Below are positions 39,982 through 51,730 of a DNA stretch of 64,000 nucleotides, one piece after another. Under the pieces are notes generated by a model that saw nothing but the letters and a program-made list of their open reading frames with translations, did not search any database and was not told where the DNA came from. Positions within the stretch are counted from its first letter, which is position 1. Each line of letters begins with the position of its first letter. Location: the NCBI GenBank assembly GCA_900708905.1, contig CAADRB010000063.1:497339-561338 (forward strand). Reading direction: 5' to 3'. A program made the position numbers and the translations under genes. This DNA is from Hymenolepis diminuta. Lineage: Eukaryota; Platyhelminthes; Cestoda; Cyclophyllidea; Hymenolepididae.

Positions 39982-40410
39982 GTTAAGTGGTTTCAAAGTT
40001 GTAAAAAGTAGTTTATACTGCCAAAACACTGTACTAAATAGAAGCTGGGAGTGGTGAGACCACCCATTCTTTAAGTCCACCCAATTTCAGATGCCAGCTT
40101 TCTTCTGTCATCAGATTTAGATATGCATCGTGAAATGTGTAATCACAAAGCTACAAGATAATTCCAATCTCACTTCATGAAAATCAGTGCAGTCGTCCTC
40201 AATTGTCCTGAACCTATTCTCCAATAGAAATGAACTTCGCATCTATCCTGAATATGTTAAGAATAAAGAAGCGCAAATTTAGAGCTCAGGCACCAGAGAT
40301 ATTCTTACTTTACAAGAGAGGCATATTTTACATTCCTTCTTGTTTTGTGACGGTAATATTTAAGTCTCTGCATATGTGTGTTCAAATCGTATTTGTACTA
40401 CGAACATTAG
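39982..40410. repeat. 429-bp direct repeat, copy 2
   Basis: Same orientation as the copy at 33856-34284 and about 99% identical. There are no obvious terminal inverted repeats or target-site duplications at the edges (both begin GTTAAGTGGTTTC and end CGAACATTAG). This looks like either a recent local duplication or a short nonautonomous element whose ends I cannot define. Confidence 0.95.
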
Positions 40411-42245
40411 CTGATCTTTTTTGATCATATGAACCTGATAAAGAGATGTAACATTCATCAGCACACGATTCTCCTTGTCTGAGACGTAAACACTAAACGC
40501 GACTCTGACGAAAGGAATGACATTTGTCGAAAAGAGAGGGGTGGGGCATAATACCTACAGGTCCCCTCAAAACGCTTGGTTCTGGAAGTGGAAAGATACA
40601 TTCGCACAGGTGTCGTGTCTATTCGGGGTGATGAGTCACTGATTTTCGATTAATTTTTTCAATCATTTGTTTTAGTCATCGAGGGAAGGTATCCGGTTAA
40701 TAGCGATCAAAACATAAATTGGACGAAGATGAACAAAGTGACAGCTGTCCACTAGCATGAAAATGATCATTTTCCATCCCACAAAAGTGGTCCTTAATAA
40801 TTTGAATTTTACTTACGGAACTAATCTAACTCCCAACCGAACGTGCTATAAGGTGAATAAGTGCTGAAAGATTACTGGATCTTAACTGGGTTGTTGTAAT
40901 TTCAAGTCCTTTAATTAAAAAAAGATAAGAAAATTCATTGCTACGGCAACATGTTAGTGAAAAGGAAAAAAAGATGAGCAGAATATGGTAAAAACTGCTT
41001 TTCCTCTGTTGATTTTAATTAATTCTGGCTTGTACTAACATATGGCAAGACCATTAGTGTGTTCCGCCTACCAGATACTCCTTAAGTATGCCTGGAGTGG
41101 CAGTATGACTGTTTTCTACTCACTATTTTCTGAGTTGTTTCGAGAAAAAAAATGTAATTGATGACTAAGTCGAGTGATTCATCACCTTTTTTCGCTGATA
41201 TGGTGACTGACCAAAAAGGGTTTCAGCCTAGTATCCACTCGTCAGAAATCCACTCATTTACAGTATTTTGGCTTGAACAATTTTAAAAGTATTGGCTAAT
41301 TAATTATAATTATGTTTCGTGAATAAAAGATTTTACATTTGATAGTATGATGATGGTACAATATAGTGGAAACTCGGAATTGGAAATGACTAATTCAAAT
41401 AAATCACCTTTTCATTTGAATATGTTAATTAGGGATTTTCACTTACCGTAAAATTCAACAAAGAGCCTAAACATCTGCTTGATATTTTAGCCTTTTTAGG
41501 AAAAGTGAAGGGCCATAATCTTCATACCTATTGACCTTTTTTATTCTGAAAAACTTTCCCTTAATAGCATAAACTCAGTAGAAATATTATTAAACCATCG
41601 TGTCATTGGTATTACTTAGTTACTTCGACTTAATAATTTAATAAAGTTTTTATGGTAGAACAAAGATTATAAAGTATTGTTTCATGCACCGATTTCCTGA
41701 CAAGTAAAGCTACTTCCATATAATTTGCATATTTTATTTTCAGAATGTGAACTGATCTATCTAATTCCCCCCTTTTAGTTAGATTCATTAATAAATTCAC
41801 AGGGGAAAACTGTGCGAGCAGAACTTTGAACGTAGTTGGAACATGTGTCCCTTAATGGTACTCCCCCGTTCCCACTGGAATGAGGGCAAGTGAACTGGTG
41901 AATCTGGAAATGACTAAATCTGAAACACTATACCTAGTCCTGATTTGCCGATAAATCAATCAGTAAAGCCAAAAATCAAAACGGAAAAAGCAGGTCTTTG
42001 AAATGCTATGATATGGATATATTCAACATAGTAATTATTAATAAAAAGGAGAAAAAAACGTTATTTGAACAAGATCACATATATTTTTATAAATTAATCC
42101 AACATTTATTCCCCTAAAATACTGTTCTAAACAATAAGAAATTTAATATGGCCGGTAGCACAAATAGTCGCCTTAAAATAAGCTCTTAATTATGCTAGGA
42201 GAAAAGAAAAAGCGTTATAAGACGATTATGAAGAATCGTACTTAC

Positions 42246-42434
42246 AGATTTATTCATAGAGAAGAAATAACCGCGTATAATAGTTCCGTTTAAAATATCC
42301 TTCGAATAATCCACTGGAATGAATGTAGGTAAGCCACGCGCCGAAAGCATAATCATATCCACCAATCTGTGGTAGTGAAATCTCCCTGGCCAATCGGCAA
42401 AGAGGACACGTGCCCTAGCTGCGATTTGATTGGC
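42246..42434 (-). CDS. candidate internal or first coding exon, probably same gene as 36.8-37.9 kb
   Basis: On the - strand 63 codons stay open between CACTCAATAG (possible acceptor) and a perfect donor, AAATCT/GTAAGT. The peptide includes ARARVLFADWPGRFHYHR and GLPTFIPVDYSKDILNGTII. It leaves in phase 0, which matches the phase-0 entry of the exon at 37744-37899 on the same strand, 4.3 kb downstream. Two other starts are possible. An ATG at 42356 would make this a first exon of 37 codons. An acceptor CTAG at 42415 would make it compatible with the phase-2 exit of the exon at 43756-43949. The block is more GC-rich than its surroundings and holds CACGTG (42407-42412) and CCAAT elements, so part of it could instead be a promoter. 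I do not recognise the protein. Confidence 0.4.
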
Positions 42435-42984
42435 CTATTGAGTGCGCAGGTATGCGCTCATGCCCTGACTTGGTGATTTAATCCCCTTCGCTTACGCTTG
42501 TGCGGAATGAGTCATCCTAATTCGTTTATTGAAGCTTGTGTGAGTGTCCAGATTTGGGAACAGTTCTTCGAATCAATGCGAATTAGGGACACATTAATTC
42601 GGTCGTATTTTTTACGTTTGTGGGGCTTAGAAGGACAGGTGGTGGTACGTAGGCACATGTTAATTACCCTGGATGTAGTTAACTTACAACCGATTAGTCT
42701 GGAATTAGACTGGATGTTCTAGAGGAAGAATGTACTCATTAAGGAGTCAAGATGACTTAGTGAGTGAGTAAAACATTGAAGACTATTAGAAATCATTGAA
42801 AGAGTTCATTTTAACAAATATATGAAATGAATATAATATATGGTACATTATATCATTGTGTTACAATAAGTTGGGGCATCAAGAGTCTTACCTTATTTGA
42901 ATTCTGGAAGCATTGTTCATAATCTCATATGAAGCAGGCCGTTGTTCAAATTTCATGAGTTGACTCCAAAGTTTTCTCGTTGAT

Positions 42985-43065
42985 GTTACGTCCACGATAT
43001 TCAGAGTTCCTTGACTGGATTATTTAATTCCGTGATTGTTCATGCTTCCGATTTATTTGTCATTC
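42985..43065. repeat. dispersed repeat (GATATTCAGTGCTT type), weak copy
   Basis: ACGATATTCAGAGTTCCTTG, then a TTTAATTCCGTGATTGTTCA section, resembles the 32.5 kb copy. It is the most diverged member and could be coincidence. Confidence 0.35.
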
Positions 43066-43755
43066 TACAGCCACCGGAGTCAAAAGAGACTGACAAACTC
43101 TTTGACTATGGAAGCGTTAGTTACTTAGTATTATGAGTATAATTTCGTTCGAGTGTACCTATTCTGAACTCAACGTGTGAACTCAAATCGTGGGAATACG
43201 TTGATTAATTTTCGATCGATAGTGCTTAGGTGAGTGCATGTTTTGACTGCGTAATATGAAGTATCTTATTTGGTTCAAAACTTCCCCATGAGAGAGATAA
43301 AGTTCCTAAAATTTAAATTATCAGGAGGTATTTAAGACCTGTAAAAATTTCAAATAGTTGGCCGAGTGGAAGGTAAACTGAAGAGGACATTCTGGAGTCA
43401 AAGGAGCTATGGATTGTATTATTTCAGAATTTTAATTTAAGCAGCTGAACACTTTAAAACAAGATCTGACTTTCAATACCCGAATTGTAAGATTTTGTCT
43501 ATAGATCCAGGAATATAACATTCATACATTAAATATCTTATTCCATTAACGTGATAGTCAATGTCCACAGTCTTCATAACCGAAGGTTCGCCATCTGATG
43601 CTAGCCAAGATTTATTATCAAAAAAATTAGATTAATTCAACAAAATTTAAATTACGTCATTTTATGAATCAAATAAAGCCTAATCAAATTGTAAACGTGA
43701 CTTTTCTTTACTCTGACACAATTTAAAAATTTTTTAAATGACTTTTTTTACTTAC

Positions 43756-43949
43756 TTCAAATTTGTTTTAGTCTGCCCATTCATTTTAAGTGCTTTCAAA
43801 TGCTCTCTAGACGTAATTCTGAATCTTTGGAGGCGTGGATCTTTTAGATCGATAACAACGCGTGCAGGGTGAAGCATATGACTTTCGCTCGCGAAAGCGA
43901 GAACCATAGTTCTAACATTGATCGATTTTTCAATATAACGCATTCCCGG
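43756..43949 (-). CDS. candidate coding exon, unrecognised protein
   Basis: Sixty-four codons plus two bases lie between TTTTTAAATAG and a perfect donor GTAAGT. The peptide includes RTMVLAFASESHMLHPARVV, then IDLKDPRLQRFRITSREHLK. The exit phase is 2. The next exon-like block at 42.3 kb can be entered in that phase through its CTAG acceptor, so both may belong to the gene ending at 36.8 kb. The block contains a perfect 7-bp hairpin (CTTTCGC..GCGAAAG). A decayed copy of the block lies at 45.7-45.9 kb. I cannot name the family; a HEAT/ARM-like helical protein would fit the composition but no motif proves it. Confidence 0.4.
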
Positions 43950-44480
43950 CTATTTAAAAAGATGAAATTTTTCCCAAGGCGGCCATCTGAAGTTGATATC
44001 ACATTGCCCTTTATCCAAATACATTCGATTTTTTCCTTGCAATTCTAAATGATGAAGTTTGCTTTAAACAGCAATAATATAAAATGATTTTACATGCAAG
44101 GGAAATCTTATGCAACGAAGAGAGGGAAACTAAGTAGTTTACCATTAGCAAAAATCTATCCTACCTTTGACTTGAGTAAATGGACTCGGTATTGATTTTG
44201 AGGGGCAATTTTAGTTCTTACCGGCTGTTTTTTTTTATTTCCATACGACAATATTCTTCTTCAGACTTATTTGCTGACTTATTTCTATTTATTGAGAAAT
44301 GAAGACATGCCCATTTGTCTCACAGAACATTGAAACTTTGCATAGTATAATTTTAACAAGTTTCAGCTTTTTTCTGGTGTAAAACTGTTCTATAAGGGAT
44401 TTCACAAGTTATTTGTTTAATACAAGAAAAAATAATAGTTTGTTTTCGGTGATCACCTTCAGTGAATACAGCTTACGGAG

Positions 44481-44865
44481 CTCTGCTAACTTAAAATTAT
44501 TAGCTATCTCATCTTTGCTATATCAAAACTGTAAAAAGCGAAACATCATGCAAGTTGATTTGCTTTATTAGCCACTGGAAGAAAAAGCGAAATGGCATAG
44601 CAAGTCCTATTTTCCTGAAAAGTAATGTCGGTCAATAAGCGTTAAAAATCGTGGACAAGCATTTGGTGTAATCCAATGGACGATTCGCGGAACTTGAATT
44701 TTGGAACATGAACTGCCTATTCAGTAAATACTGTACAACCGAGTCAATGATGTATAAGACAATAAAGATTGTACAGCGCGTCCAAAAATCAAATGAAGAA
44801 TTTTTGACGTTGCTCTCGGCATCTTCTTGAACTCCTCCCCTTTATTATCTGTTGGACTCCGTGTT
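44481..44865. repeat. dispersed repeat family, longest copy
   Basis: Aligns with 63297-63625 through AGCTCTGCTA / AGCTCCGCTA, CGGTCAATAAG, GTAATCCA, ATACTGTACAAC / ATATTCTACAAC, TCCAAAAATCAAATGA / TCCAAAGATTAAATGA and a shared pyrimidine-rich tail. It has about 40 extra bases near 44740. A third, shorter match is at 38866-38990. Identity is about 65-70% by eye. No coding capacity is seen, so a fossil of a nonautonomous element is likely. Confidence 0.65.
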
Positions 44866-45664
44866 ATTCGACGTCAGTTGCTTCTTACGATTTACAGTTG
44901 TCAAATTTCTTTATTATCATGGATAATATTGATAACGGCAGTAATACATTATTTGGAATATTATTAAAGCTAATAGGATTTATAATTAAACGGGAGACCT
45001 TATCAATGGGATTTATCTAATTAAAATCACCGTTCTATAATATCGTATATTTTTTTCGAAGGAACTCAGAGGAACCGACATCTGAATTCCCATAATTCAA
45101 GGTCAATTGATTTTTCAATGCTAATAAATGACCAACTTAAACAAAAAGTTATTTACTTGAGTACTCTTTGTCTTAATTAATTCGAGCGATCTCGATTTCC
45201 AGAAAAATAATTCAAGAAAGTATGAATAAGGGGCGAAAAAAGGGAAAAGGGTACAAACTATATCAAGATACTCGCATAAACAGGTTTATGAACTCAGGTT
45301 GTATAACTTTTCAGACTTAAATTTGTAATCCAAAACTTCAAGAATTGGCCCCTAAATTTAAAGAAGGGAACGTTGGAACTCGTAATTTAATAAATTTTTA
45401 TTAGAATTATATTCAACATTCACACTGCTCAGAGTTAGATTTTTCACGGCACTAGGTAACCTATCCCTTATGAATGTCGATAATGGCTAAGATTCTTCCA
45501 TTTGCCATCGATGAAAATCAAATCAGTTCAACCAAACAGCTTTAAAATGAAGTCAAATGAATTAATTAACCCAAATATGTCAAGTATTAAACGTAACTTT
45601 GACTTTCAATTTTTTCTAAACATAACATTGTAATATTTTAATTCTAACTCCGTACTTAGTTGAA

Positions 45665-45860
45665 GTTTGCCTTTGTTCTCATCTTCGTTATGAGTGCAAC
45701 AAATGCCCCCTACATGATTTTTTGAACCCTGTGAATTATTGATTTTTTGGATCGATAACAACGCCCGTGGAGTAGAAGCGTGTGACTTTTTCTCACAAAA
45801 GCGAGAGCACTGGCTTAAAGGATTATCGATTTTTTACAACGTGACGCATCTGCTGCTATT
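45665..45860 (-). pseudogene. decayed duplicate of the exon-like block at 43.8 kb
   Basis: The + strand string GATCGATAACAACGC is shared with the 43.8 kb block. Around it, both sides can be aligned with gaps, including the donor side (TACTTAGTTGAAGTTTG against TACTTACTTCAAATTTG) and intron-side bases beyond the acceptor. Read in the same sense on the - strand, this copy has several in-frame stops, and its donor-side GTAAGT has changed to CTAAGT. It therefore cannot work as the same exon. The duplication extends into neighbouring noncoding DNA. Confidence 0.45.
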
Positions 45861-48333
45861 TTGTATGAGGAAATTTTAATTGAATGACCATTATAGCCAA
45901 TTTAACTTTTTTGAATAATTATTGGTATCGAAAGTAAAGTATTTCGATATCCTCACCCATTGACAAAAATATGGGATACTTTTAACTCAAGTATCTGATG
46001 AATTTGACCGTTCTAAAGGCGCACAAACAGTCCCTCCCAGATATCTATTATCTCGAACCTTAGCAGATGTTTCACCATTTGTCTTCAAACCAATTAATCT
46101 GTTTCATTGTATTCTAAAATAAAGCATAATTTGATTAGGTTCCATTTGTTTTATTGTTTATATCTCTTATAACATGGAAGTTGATAACTTAAATTCAGAT
46201 CATTTACAGATTCTCTGACGTATTTTTTATCATACCACTATTTTTCGTTAGAAATGTCGTTTCTTCCCTATTTTCACTTATTACCACTCCAACCGGGTTC
46301 ACTTTAACGTCATTAAGCAATTATTTGCCTTAAAGTACTTTTAAAAATGTTACGTTAATCATTCTGAATTCATCGTTAACGTTAAATCGGGTTTGAATCT
46401 ACTGAGATAACAAAGGATAACTTTGATAAGCATATATAAATAAACCTTACAGATAGCTACTTAGGAGACTGTGTGAAAGGATTACATTATATGAGGGACC
46501 CCACGTTCTGATTATTGGTTCCCTTTTCAATCGCCGTGGTTCTTTAAATCCGTACGTGTAATACCTTTTGTTGAACTGGCCAAACAGCTACCGTAACTTC
46601 ATTGATAATTTAATCCGTTACATAGTTGAATAAAACACGCTTTCATCTTGGCAGGTCCTAGTGACTCCAACCCCATTTTGCTAAAAAATGAGCTCTACAC
46701 CGTCTCATCAGGTGCTACTAAGGTTCCCGCTTTTTTCTCATTCTAACTGGGCACCATTCAAAAAGTACTTATCCCGCGTTATATGAATGCGAACTCAAAA
46801 AAACATCAAATGGACAGGTGCTAACTTGCTTTGTATACGACTTAGCAACCATTCAACCGGCAGTCATCCTGCATTACTCTACACTTAGGATCCGCACACC
46901 CCTTCCCGTCCCCTAATCGACTGTACACATGTTTTTCGTAAAATGTGTCAAACTCCAACTTACTTTGTTACCATGCTTTTATCATTACTTGTGGGTAGAA
47001 AAAGAGGGGGAGGAGTCAAGCGGGGTTTGACTCAACTAGGAGTTATAGGGATAAAATGTTGGCTTTCAAAACTACAGAAAACGATAATCAGTATTAGTTG
47101 CCGAGATTAAAATGTGCTAATTTCAATCTATTCGGGCTACTATGATAAGGGAAATCCATCGAAGTTCGATACTGGATGATTCAGACTTTTGAACTTTCAA
47201 TTATTGCCTTGAGGAAAAAGACAACTGAAAGAAGAATCACAAAAAATGAATAAAGTAAATTAAAGATTACTTGATTTCATGACGAATCGGGATTGGATGG
47301 AATATGTAGTTAGTCATTGCCAATAAAGTTCAAAAAAATCCCTTATTCAAACAGAATTTATTTAATTATCAATCGGATCTAATGACAATACTACTCACAT
47401 ATGCATAACCACTGAAGCGTGGGAAAATCTAATATTTATGACTTTGCCTCAATCCAGAGGTATAAGAAAATGATCGAGCACGTTTAAATTTTGATTTCAG
47501 CTGTTTACTTTATGGGATGTTTATATATGAGCTTGTCGTAGCTACTTCTGTGCAGAAGGGTGAATGCTCACAGGATCACCAGTTTGTTGGAGTTAGAGTA
47601 AAGGGAACCGAGGCCACCAATTTAGCAGTTACCAAATTGTAGGAATTACTGAACAACATCGAACAAAAATTCCAAAAAGTACAACATGAAGAGTTGTGCA
47701 GGCCAATGCGTATTGGAAAAACATGATGGGGATTCGAAAAAGTAAGAGGGATGAGGGAGAGAGGCGTTGAGAGGAGAGGTTACAAGTGGGTAAGTGACAA
47801 GTGTGTATGTGTGTGAAAATACAAAGACAGTTTATGAGTCACTTGGGCAAGGACGCGCGTGGGGTATGAGCGCAGATGTACTTCTAAATGAAACGGGACG
47901 GTTATAGAAAATGCAGAATCGATAAACCCGTCTAGACATGACAGGTAGGAGTTTGCGTTTTAGGGCCATAAAGACAAAAATTAACATATTTTCATAAAGA
48001 ATGTGACAAAGAGTAATTTTGGAAAATACAGAGTCATTCTTCAAGTTTTGATAAATTTGAATCACCTCACTTTTCCAAGTTGAGAAAGCGCTGTTGATGC
48101 CAACAATATTTCAAATCACTATTGAAGTGAATTGAGTCTTCCAAGTACGATTCCTTTGATAATCAGAGGATGGTCGTGTTATTAATCTATAAATTTTTCG
48201 CAGGCAAAAATAATCCAAGAACGTAGAGAAATTTCTATCAAAATTTCAAATGTTTTTTTTTACTCCTTTACAATCAGTATCTGTACCTACTTGCAAACCA
48301 TATGGTAACAAATGATGTTTCCTCTAAGACACA

Positions 48334-48410
48334 CCTTCTCAACATAATCGCGACATGTGGTATTAACGGACATGGCAATCAGTCTGATAAGAAAGGGTCA
48401 CACCCGGTTG
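48334..48410. repeat. dispersed repeat (TTGACAACATGATCGCAACA type), copy 1
   Basis: Reads CTCAACATAATCGCGACATG, then GGCAATCAGTCTGATAAGAA. It matches 51661-51730 in order (TTGACAACATGATTATAACA, then CGATCAATCTGATAAGCTCA). Confidence 0.55.
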
Positions 48411-49270
48411 ACAGTCTCGCTCTCCATTTATTTGACCAACGAAATGATACCATCTTCATTTATTTGCCCCAAGGGAAAAAAAATAATAAAATCGTTTATC
48501 GGTATTCGTGGGAAAATATATTTAATTAATTTGCAAATTGTTGACTGGTGACTGCTGAGAAACCTGCAGCTGCTCAGTATTGATATCAGCCCTCATGATT
48601 CCGACTATACTCTTGTCAAATTCTTAATTAATTCGATTTTGCTTAATTATAATAAATCAGGATTATCTCATTCTACTCTCAAATATTGTAGAGTTATTCT
48701 AATTTATAAGCTTACGTTAATTATTTTCTACCGATTGAAATAGTATGGTACTTAAATACAGTGAAAGTGTCGGTTTCCTTCTTAATTTAAAATAAATAAA
48801 TAATAAACATCCGTAGATGAATCACTCGTTTTGGCAGGCCACCATTCGAGCAGCCCTGATTTTTTGTGTGAGTTTGTACTCAATAGCGGTGTCAAAGGGG
48901 AGGTACAAACTTGTTTCGGCTGCAACTATGGCACCCGCAATTGTCTTGCGTTTCACGCCTTGCCTTATCACTCCTCTAGCTAAATATAGTCTTAATTTAA
49001 TTAGGCTCAGCTACGCCAACTGTCTTTTCCTTAAAATAATATTCGTGACGAGAATATGCAAGGTTACAAAAAGATATTAACAAAGAGACTTAAAGATTAA
49101 TTATGTCAAAATGCAAGTTTCCGAACCAAGCAAGCTTTATCCTTAAAATTTTTTCAGCATTTGTGTCTATAATCATTAGCTGCCAAATAAACATGTCTGA
49201 ATTCAGAATTGATTGATTTTGATTAATAATGCAATCTTGACCAACTGTCAAGCGAAGTTGCCCTAGTGAC

Positions 49271-49320
49271 ATCTTGACAACATGATCGCAACATATGGCG
49301 ATGCCAGGTTGTCACAACCC
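49271..49320. repeat. dispersed repeat (TTGACAACATGATCGCAACA type), partial copy
   Basis: Contains TTGACAACATGATCGCAACA followed by TATGGCGATG, close to the starts of the copies at 48334 and 51661. The second half is not conserved. Confidence 0.5.
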
Positions 49321-49980
49321 CTCATGTCGGGAAGGTCAGACTTTTCGATGGCGTTGCAAACATCGGCATTCTACTTAAAAATATTTAAGAAAAAGCATTT
49401 ATTTATTGCTTACTTCAAGCAGTTACGAATGTTATATTTGTACATATCAGTAAATAAATGCTTTCATGATTATGAAAATATAAAGTTCATTAAAATACGA
49501 GGCTGCAGAGGTCGGACCCTAAAAATAGCTAAACCAAAATGAATTGAATTTAATTTATATAGGCATTCCAGAATTTCAAAGCTAAAGGTGAAAATGTCTA
49601 AATACTATCCTTTAAACAATTTATGAATGAAACCGTTAAATTAAGGTTTTTCGCCTGTTCTCGTTTTTTGATAATGAATGTAGGAAAATGAAACTAGAAG
49701 TCGACCTTATATAAATTTAAAATCAGGCCTATGTATCACCGCAAAGTTAGCTCCTAACTCAACAGTAATGTTTCTCTGACCACCTGTGGCCTTTTCGATG
49801 CGTTTGTGTGTAAATATCGATTTTCTCTCAAAGGAGCGCTTGTTTACCTTCCACCTGGTTTTCTGGAAAATTCCCTCCCCACACGCCTGTAACTTGCCGT
49901 CAGTTATTCATTCATTTTCTTGTACGATTTAATATATGTTTAACATATTCAGTTTAATTCAACTATTTAATCTAATTATT

Positions 49981-50290
49981 CATTAGTACAAATAATAAGT
50001 TGGCAATAGAGATGACCATCATCATCCTGAGATCCTGGCCTATCAATGCGACTAGACGCAATTTAAAAGCTCTTTCATCTACATTCAAAAATATTCTTGT
50101 TAGGCCTCGTTTTAGGTGGGAGCCTAGTAAGCACGAGGTTTTAGTTCTCCAATCATGAACAATTCCTCTTCCCAAAACAGACCATAAAATTAGTTAAATT
50201 CCAACTATTTTCCCGTTGTCAAATGAATGTTGTATTGTTAAAGAGGTGTAAGAATAGGTTGTTGTTTCATATAAATGGGTGGATTGAGAT
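49981..50290. repeat. diverged segmental duplicate, copy 1
   Basis: Partner of 50885-51160. Shared strings in order are CATTCAAAAAYA, CTTGTTTTGGGCG / CTCGTTTTAGGTG, GTTGTCA, AAATAGG / GAATAGG, TTGTTTCATMTRAATG and GTGGATTGA. Identity is moderate with many indels. A 67-codon - strand frame (49972-50175) falls in this copy but not in the partner. Confidence 0.55.
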
Positions 50291-50884
50291 AGATTAGGTT
50301 AAATGACAAAAAATATCTCAATGCTTGCATCATTAAACATTTGATTCAATTAATGAATTTTAAAGTCCCTCATAAAGAACATATTGTTATTATTAAACGA
50401 AATCACCCAGGATTTGGAGGTTTTCCCTTTGAGTTAATAAAAATTTTAAGGCAGAAACATTAATTTGTTGTTTGTTTGTAATTATTTCTACACAATCATC
50501 GACAAATGGGTTTCTGGTCTGTTCTCCACCTAATTATGAATACAAAGTTTGAAATGATTGGCCAATCTTAATTTTAGTATCAGGCTTGAATATTGTGGTA
50601 ATGTTATTTCCTAGCCGAAGGGTGCTATTATTTTGAACACCAGTGTTAATCTTGGTGCGTGCGTCTTTGTTCGTCTACCTCCATCCTGTATTTTTTTAAA
50701 AAGTCCCCGTCCCATCTTGTAGATATATAGGGATGCATGCTCATGTCATACTGCCATTTACCCACTCATTTTTAGTAACTTAAAATCTTTTTACTACATT
50801 CAGTCGAATTCGATAATTGGTGCTCGGTCATTTACACAGACATAAGGAGTTAAATAGTAAAAGATATCCAGGCCATAATTATTA

Positions 50885-51160
50885 GATCCAGTCTACTTAT
50901 ATACTTAGACACCAATTCAAAGCCCTCATTCAAAAACATAGAAGAACTGCCTTGTTTTGGGCGTAACATCCGCATTTATGTGACTCGCTCCTATGCGATA
51001 ACCCTTTACCTTTAAAACAACACGCAGACTCGAATAAAACCAGCCAAACTCCTCTTTTTGTCCTGTTGTCATGCGAATGACATTGCATATGGGTAAAAGG
51101 GGTTGCAAAAATAGGCCATTGTTTCATCTGAATGAGTGGATTGAAACATATGGCTTTACT
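50885..51160. repeat. diverged segmental duplicate, copy 2
   Basis: Same orientation as 49981-50290, about 0.9 kb downstream. The clearest match is its 3' end, TTGTTTCATCTGAATGAGTG against TTGTTTCATATAAATGGGTG. Confidence 0.55.
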
Positions 51161-51660
51161 TAGTTGTCAGGGTAATTGAAATCTGCACTGGTTGCCATGA
51201 CTGAAATCTGGAACATATGCACATGGAGCGATGGATTAATTCCAAAATTCCTCAGGAAGATCAAATTAGTCCCCAATAAATTCATTTTTTATTTAAAAAG
51301 TTCCTGTAGGATTATTAAAAATGCTAAAGCAAAAAGTTTTTATATTTACAGTAGTATCGAAAAGTGAGCAACCAATAAATTAATACAAATTAAAATCCCG
51401 ATTTTTCATTTAAAACGAAATCACACACAGAAACTTTTATCTCTTCCAAAAAAAAATGACTTTCAGTTGTTCTTAAATTTTCTAATTTAAGCGGAATATA
51501 AATGTGAATATGTTAGGTTTGTATAGCTTTTGCGATTTCATATCAGTTCCCAAAATCACAGCTATTTGAGCTCAACGAATACTCACTTGGCATATGAGAT
51601 GAAAACTTCTATCTATGCATAATCTAGATTAACTAAGCAGGTGAAATTTTTATGGGATAC

Positions 51661-51730
51661 CTTGACAACATGATTATAACATTCTGTAGTGATAGACGTG
51701 ACGATCAATCTGATAAGCTCAGCGAGACCT
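51661..51730. repeat. dispersed repeat (TTGACAACATGATCGCAACA type), copy 3
   Basis: Aligned with 48334-48410 over both halves and with 49271-49320 over the first half. All three are in the same orientation within 3.4 kb. Confidence 0.55.

Noticed and set aside
47832..48065. A - strand frame of 77 codons with protein-like content (CHILYENMLIFVFMALKRKL).
   Set aside because: The frame starts without a usable acceptor, the GTGAGG upstream is a donor rather than an acceptor, and no partner exon was found.
49972..50175. A - strand frame of 67 codons considered as an exon.
   Set aside because: It lies in a diverged duplication whose partner copy has no such frame.
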